Part shown: piece by piece, positions 57,626 through 64,000 of the stretch | How positions within the stretch are numbered: position 1 is the first letter of the stretch | Layout: every line of letters starts with the position of its first letter | From: Chionis minor | Taxonomy: Eukaryota; Chordata; Aves; Charadriiformes; Chionididae | Direction: 5' to 3' | DNA: 64,000 nt | Assembly (NCBI GenBank): GCA_013398295.1 | Contig: VZSF01009849.1 | Location: 186,001 to 250,000 of the forward strand | The notes under the pieces: generated by a model | The model's database searches: none | What the model saw: only the letters and a program-made list of their open reading frames with translations | What the model was told of the DNA's origin: nothing | Made by a program: the position numbers and the translations under genes

Positions 57626-60600
57626 AACAAACTCAGGCTGATTCCTGTTTTCCTTTTTTGTGTGCCTGGAGGCTATCCTCACATTCCTTGCAGCTGGTGA
57701 CTGCTCTATTTCCCTGAATCTCATTCAGAGTACTGTACCTACAAGCCAGATACTTGTCATCTCTAAAAGATGTTTGTTTCCACAGAAGAATAGCAATGAG
57801 GTTACTGGCTGCTCCCTTCACAGTCAGCCAGGCTGGGAGAAGTCCAAATATCCAATCATCCCTTGGAATTTGTATTGCATGAAGATAAAGCAGCCAAAAA
57901 TAGTTTCCATGAGCTGGATGGTTCTGTAGCTTTCTGCGTTTATCTAACAGGAAAATGTTAAGAAGTACAGTAGGTCGTGCACTAAACTGAGCAAAATCAT
58001 GGGGCATGTGGTAGCTCACAGAGATGAGCTTATCATTTATTTATTTGATTAACTTAACCTCTCTCTGCTTGAGAATTGCCTGCAGTTTTCTTGCATTGCT
58101 CTTATGTTTATTTGATAAAAGGGAAAACCAACCCAGCTGTAGCATGAGGAATTAGAGATACTGAAAGAGGCTTTTGGGGAGGGGAGGAGGGAGAGAGTTT
58201 GCACAGCTCTGCCAGAACCTTATTTTTTCCTGCCTTCCAAGAACAGGGCTGTGTTCCATCCCCTGCCTCCCCCTCAGCTGGTGCTGGGAAGAGGAGCTGA
58301 GTTTAGCTCACTGTTCCTGGAAGTCACTGAGACACTGAGCATCGAGAAACCAGCATTTTCTGTAGCAGGCTCTGCCTGAATGGAAAAGATGAGCTGATCT
58401 TCATCCCCCTTGTTCACTAGCCTGGATTAACGCTCACTGCACCAAGAGAGGCTACAGAGGCTACAAAATGTGCACTTTTAGTAAGGGACAAAGGCTTTCT
58501 TCATTCATTGGGGTCATGTGTCTGGAAGCTACGCTGAAATACAGTGTCACATCATCGGCCAAATGTGTCCCTGATGTGAACTTGTAATTCAGGTTCACTA
58601 GACTTACACTAGGACCACCTTTTATTTTTTTATCTTGCTTATCAGAATTGAAGCACAAGCAGCTGTTCTGCCAGGCAGACTGCTCCAGTGGCCATGTCCT
58701 CCCTGGGCTCTGCACGTCACATAGGTGGTGTGCAAGGAACTTAGCCACAGACTCCCCCAAAATTGTCATGGTTAAGGTATATTTTAAGAGGGTAATTATG
58801 GCATGGTGCTGTGTACTGAGGCACAAAATGTTTGATAATGTGCTTTCAGAGCCGTGTAAAGATTATGTGTGCCGTAGGGTAAATTCCAATCAGTTAAATG
58901 AAATTACTTATATGAGGATTTGCATTTGTTTTATGAATAGGGAGGAGGTAGTTTATGATCTTGTAATTTGGACTCTTGTTTCTTGCTGCATGATTGGGGC
59001 CAAGCACTTTTCTCCTGTGTCTCAGCGTCCCCTGTGTGCAGAGGGTGTGCTGATGCTGGGGTTCAGCTGGGGATCGTGAGGGTTTAGTAATGCCCGTGGG
59101 GTCCCCAGGCAGAGACGTCTCTGGAAACACAAACCATTACCAGATCACTGGAAGTGCAACGGCTCATTTGCTTCTTTCTTCAGGCTGACTCAAAGCTTGT
59201 TATTCCACAGCTGTGACTGTCACAGCCAAAGCCCTAGTGCCAAATTTATCTAAGTCTGATGTCTGTGATGATCCTGATGAGATCCAGAAAACAGCTTAAG
59301 GTGACCAGAACATAGCAGATGTAGGCATTGCTATTTCCATGGATGCAATTAGTCGAAGACAAGCAGTGCAAAGGCTTTTTCTCTTTCAGTGTTTTTGGCT
59401 TGCATTATTCAGGGAAGAAAGAAAATCCCTTTCTTTCCCTCTATGCCTAAAATTGGCTTAGAATTCTCACTTGACACAGGTCGTCAGGTTGATTTAGGTC
59501 AGCCTGGGGGCTTTGCTTTCTCAAATGAGCTCTGTTGAGGGCTGACCCCCGGTTTCAGCTCCTCAGTGCATTAATGCAGGAGGGAAAACAAACTCACTGC
59601 GAATACCAACATAGGCATCTGACAAAGTGCACACAAAGGAGAGAATGAGAAGGGGTTGGGGCAACCTGGGATGTCAAATTCATTCTTTCTAAGCTGGCGC
59701 TGGTAGCTGCACGTAATGGGATGACTTTTGGAGGTGATTTTTGTGCCTGTACAGAGTTCATGGAAGTGACTGATTTTTTCCTGGCATGGGGGGTGAAGGA
59801 AGGAAGGCTGAAGCACTGGGATCTTACAAGTCTCTGCTTTGCCCCATCCCGTCCCCTGAAGGCATTTATTTACTGCCGTTCAAATTTCAGGCTTCATAGT
59901 CGGCAACCTGTAGGTTGCAAGGCAGAGACGAGGCTGTGGTGCGTGAAGCCTGTCCGAGGGTATTGCCTCTTGGGGGGGAACTGGGCGAGCAACTGTATCT
60001 CCTGCCTTCCCCCTGCCACTGCCGTGGAAGCGCTGCGGTTTGGTTACTTGCCTGGATAAACAGCGGTGGGGAGGTTTTTCTACTCAAGCACGTATTCTGG
60101 GGAAGTGTAACGGCTCGGTGCTGGAGGCTGCCCGCCCCCTCCGGTGTCTGTAGAGGTGCTGAAGGTGCAGGCAGGCGCTGGCAGTTCCCTGCATGCGCTG
60201 CTCAGCCCTCCTGTTGCGTGTGGTCTCATTTTGGTTTGTGCAAATTCTTGCTACAGCGTGGGAAGTTGCCAGAGCAGTGATGTTCGTGCTGTTGATGAGC
60301 CTGTAAAAGTTTCTTTGTTCAACTGCCGCAGTTCTTGGAATTGATCTCAGCCAGGCAGCATCTTGAAAAACAGTCACTAGAAAAAGAAACTCTTCCACCC
60401 GATGCTTTCCTATTAGAACAGTTTCAAAGGGAAAACCAGAGCTGCTGCAAAAGAGTGCAGGCATCCTGTGTGGTGAGGAGTTGTCATCAGCTGAGTCAGG
60501 CTCACAAAACATCATTTAAACAAAAATCCTGGACACAGCTTCATCCCTGTACTGCACCCACAAGGTGGGTGGGTGTTTGCAGGGGGCAGAATAACTAACA

Positions 60601-63511
60601 GACGCTTATAAACCACATTACCAATAGTTTGGGTCCTCGCACTGTGGCCTTACAGATACTGCCTACAGGAACAAAATATAGTTGTCCTGCGTCTCAGTAA
60701 CAGACTGGTCACAGTGAAATCAGGAATTACAGTACAGGGTCTCACTGAATCCATGATAACAATCACAAATTTCCAACAAATTGGTTTTCCAACAGCCTTG
60801 AATTTTTCTAAGTGAGGGATAAGAATTTCCTTTGATTTGGATTCTGTAATAAAAATGTTACTTTTTTTGTTACCAGAAGTTGTAGGGTCAGTTGCCTGCT
60901 CCCTTGCACGCAGTTCCTATACGCAGCTCTTCCCAGGCTTGCTAGCCCTGGGACGTTAGGTCATATGAGCTGTGACATTTGTCCTAGAAATACCAGGCTT
61001 GAAACTTAAAGTACTCATTATTATTTCCATTACAGCACCATTCAGCGTTTTGCAGTCTGGGATGCATTTAATGTTACAGACATATACTGTCCAGAAGCCA
61101 ACACCCAGGAAGCATGCATTCAATAGCAGCGAGGCAAAAAAGGGGAGAAAAGGGACCTGGAGACCAAGGACACGCCGTGTTTTGTCTCAGGATAGCTGGC
61201 AGGTCGGGGCAGAAATGGAAATAGGCTTTAGGTCTTCTGAGTCTCAGCCAGCTTCTTCACAGCCCCTCAGTTGGGAGTAAAAGTCTCGGAAACTGATGGT
61301 TTGGTCATTTCTACCTCCTGACTCAAACATAAATAGCATAACAAATTTGCAGTTGAAAGCTTGTGTGGTATTTTTTAGTGCCATATTGTGCACGGTTAGT
61401 ACTTGGAAACAGTGCTTGAAAATTCAGTTTAGATCTACCTCAGTCTGTGCAGCTGCAGCCCCAGAGTGTACCTGCATGTTGGAGCATGAAGCTCTCCTGA
61501 GAAGCAGAGAACAGCCCCTTCTGCAAAGGAGACTTCTTGAGAGTGAATTTGCTGTGTAACCAGGCCTGAATTTCCCTGACTCGTGCTGTGTTTGTGATTG
61601 TTTCGTGAATTCTGACACTGGTGAGTTGGGACAGGACGGGGCCTTTTCTGACTGACAAGTTTTTGTGAAAGCCCACGTGTGGCAGCAGCATGTGCTCCTG
61701 TCTCTGCGCTGGGACGGTGAGCGCCTCCTGCTCTTCTTGTTTATATTCAGTAGTTTGTTTGCAAAAGCAATTTTGTAGGCATAGTTTTGTCTCCGGGGAG
61801 CAGAGGCTTGGAGTTTGCAAGTTCAGCTGGCATCAAGCTCCCCGAGGTGCCTGGGAGCTTCACTTGTAGAGCAGAAATTTCCAGAAGCCCACTCACATCC
61901 CGAGGCCCTTTTGCGCCAGGTACCCTACTGACACAGGCAAAGGGCTGAGCTAGTGCTGCTCGGGCCTGCATTCATGGTGAGGAAACAAGGACAATCCTGT
62001 GTGGCCAAAAAGGGCTGCTTTTGGTATCTTGTTCCACCCTCCTGCTTTAGGGCTCTGGTTGTTTTTCAGGAATGGCCCTTACACAGGTGAGCACAGACCC
62101 AGAAATGTGAACTCTGGCTCTGGTGTGTACTGCGAACTCAAAATGGGTGGTGGCCTCTTTCCCTCACTGTCACATTTATTTGCTCTCTCAATCCCAGGGT
62201 GTTTGTTTTTGCTGTACCTCCCTCATCCATCCTAAGTGACTATGATCTTTTCTCCATCCTCTCTGTCCTCCTCACTTCCCTTGCTTGGCCTACACTCTTG
62301 GCTCCTTTCCTCCTGGTATCTCAATGTATGTCTCTCCCGACTGTCCCCTCACCAATTCTGACCACACAGACTATCTCTTCCCTTCCTATGGCCACCACAT
62401 TTGTCCTCTACTTTCTCAAATTCTCTCTTTCTTAAATCCTTCCCTCTGCTTTATAGCCGGTTCCTCTTTGACTTTCAGGTGCTTATGTCCCTACACTCTC
62501 TGTCTGTGAAAGAAGAACAAATAGACTAAACAAGAGGTTTGCCAGGTCTTTGCTGTGCTCTTGATAAATTCAGTGTTTCTGTAGCTTCTCGTTCTCCTGA
62601 CGGCGCAGGCAGAGAGCCCAGCATCCCCCCTCCCACGCGATGAGCTCATAGGGAGCTGTCACAGTTTATTCTAAGAAATCAGCTAATGTACAGTACTCAG
62701 CAGAGGCACCCCTCCCCTGGGAGGATCAGCAGAATTAGGATGTGCAGCAAGTTATCTTGGGGATTACACAATCTTATCACCTCCTCCAGGGCACTGGGGA
62801 GCAGTGAGCACCGTGCGCTCTGAGTCACACTTCCCCCTGCGACCCGGTACAGGTTTCCTGACTCACTTCCTCCCAGGACTTCTGTTTCCTTAGGTCTCTG
62901 CACCAACATTGCAAGAAAAAAAAAACCAAAACCCAACATGACAGGGACAGGGAAGTAAAGACAGCCATGGCCTCCAAGCCACGGTAGCGCCTGCCCTGTG
63001 CTCCTTGTCTGTTCTGACTTTGGGTGGGGAGCCAGTGCAGGCCGTGCTGGGGAGGAGGGTCGAGTTTTATTTGGCTTCCTGAGACAGCTAGGACCTAGCT
63101 CCACATTTTCAATTATGTAGCTGGTTTGTATTTTGTAACTAGGAAACACCCCATCATATGTCTACAAATCAAATGTACGCAAGGGATCACCCTCCTGTCA
63201 GGGGCAGCTTGTTCCTATGTCTCAGCCTGGAATGGAGAGAAGGGGTAGGAGTTGGGAGTGGGCAGAGCTGCTGTGGCACAAATCCTGCACTGGGAGCCAG
63301 CTGGTTGCTAAAAGCAGATCTTCTAGGCAATGGTGGTGGGCTTGCCTTGCTGCTGGCTCTTTGAGAGCTGGCACCAGCCAAAAGTATCTCCAGCATCGGG
63401 GAAATGCCCTGGTAGTTGTTAGGTGTCTGTATACTTACTCTTTTTCTTTGAGCCTCTGGCTCTGGATTCATAATTCTCTCTTGTGATGAAGTAGTCTGAT
63501 TTTCTTTTCTT
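57626..63511. other. Intergenic, no gene recognised
   Basis: A GC-richer patch lies at about 59.93-60.20 kb. A possible old SINE tail is at about 61.01-61.12 kb (TCATTATTATTTCCATTACA and on). A C/T-rich stretch lies at about 62.16-62.50 kb. Raw frames on both strands show no known domain. Confidence 0.5.
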
Positions 63512-63584
63512 CCCCCCCCCCCCCCCCCCCCCCCCACTTNNNNNNNNNNNNNNTTTTTTTTTTTTTCCCCCCCCCCCCCCCCCC
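63512..63584. other. Assembly gap inside C and T homopolymers
   Basis: C24 (63512-63535), ACTT, N14 (63540-63553), T13 (63554-63566), C18 (63567-63584). The unknown bases and the extreme runs mark an unresolved join. Poly-Gly and poly-Lys translations over it are artefacts. Confidence 0.95.
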
Positions 63585-64000
63585 GCTAAAAAAATAGAAA
63601 AGATTCTCAGCCCTTGTAGTGACAAGGGAGGGCCTGGAAAATGTGAGTCTCTAACGGGTCAACAGCGTGAAGGCCAGTAACCAGCCTCATGCAACCGTTC
63701 CACCCTGACACCCCTACTGCTAGCATTTCAGTCTATTGATTTCTTGAGATGTGACTTCTGGGTTCAGAGCGCTTGGAATAAGCCTCGTGTCGCTCGCTCA
63801 CCTACTTCGATGGAGTGGGAGGGGAGTGCTGAGTTACTGGAATAGCTGTCTCTTCAATACCTAGAAATAGTCTTTCTCTCTGCATCACAGCCTAGTTTTA
63901 GACCACTCTGAATGACATAAATTATGTTCAAGTTGCTAGTTATCCCCTGGGCTCAATTTTTGTCAAGCCTTTATATTAGAGAAAGAATCTGTATGCGGCC
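63585..64000. other. Right edge, no gene recognised
   Basis: 416 bases of ordinary sequence after the gap. Nothing recognised; contiguity with the left side is not assured. Confidence 0.6.

Noticed and set aside
57633..58019. 128-codon minus frame
   Set aside because: No domain, no start context and no splice sites fitting it; length is within chance for this composition.
62066..62088. Micro-exon of about 17 bases between TTTTTCAG and GTGAGC
   Set aside because: Splice-site words alone are common; there is no partner exon or recognised protein.
1..64000. CRISPR arrays, bacterial operons, tRNA or rRNA genes, phage or plasmid elements
   Set aside because: None seen; the sequence is vertebrate nuclear DNA with spliced genes and LINE/SINE repeats.

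Overview
This is vertebrate nuclear DNA, almost certainly from a bird. Coding sequence is sparse and split by long introns with GT/AG boundaries. The dominant repeats are CR1 LINE fragments of several ages plus a few old MIR-like SINE pieces, and no Alu/L1-type mammalian repeats were seen. The cleanest CR1 copy (48.7-49.3 kb) resembles the CR1 subfamilies I remember from non-galliform birds, so the exact clade is inference.

One protein-coding gene can be established. HEMK1 (mitochondrial PrmC-type N5-glutamine methyltransferase of release factors) runs on the + strand from before the window to position 26096. Eight coding exons are visible (701-794, 15422-15574, 17620-17684, 21237-21286, 22642-22747, 23701-23796, 25600-25713, 26060-26096). 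All junctions are GT/AG and the codon phase is continuous. They join into one 237-residue open frame carrying the SAM-binding GCGSG motif and the NPPY catalytic motif. The exons for the mitochondrial leader and most of the N-terminal helical domain lie upstream of base 1. A 3'UTR with two AATAAA signals follows, to about 26.9 kb.

0-26 kb: HEMK1 introns, the first of them 14.6 kb, with CR1 fragments at 1-525 (decayed reverse transcriptase, minus strand), about 5.5-5.8 kb, 6.7-7.0 kb and 18.3-18.4 kb, a MIR-like piece near 11 kb, and homopolymer tracts. 26.9-64 kb: no gene I can identify. It holds MIR-like and CR1 fragments (about 27.0, 29.7-30.05, 31.3, 38.3-38.7, 48.7-49.3 and 51.45-51.53 kb), several AT-rich stretches that could be conserved non-coding DNA, and a few short exon-like segments with good splice sites but no recognised protein (35650-35732, 47237-47313 and 57250-57625). 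An assembly gap inside C/T homopolymers lies at 63.5 kb. From remembered synteny in other vertebrates CISH, MAPKAPK3 and DOCK3 would be expected downstream of HEMK1, but none of their coding sequence was recognised here.

I did not find a convincing new biological system. The items most worth checking are the three unassigned exon-like segments.
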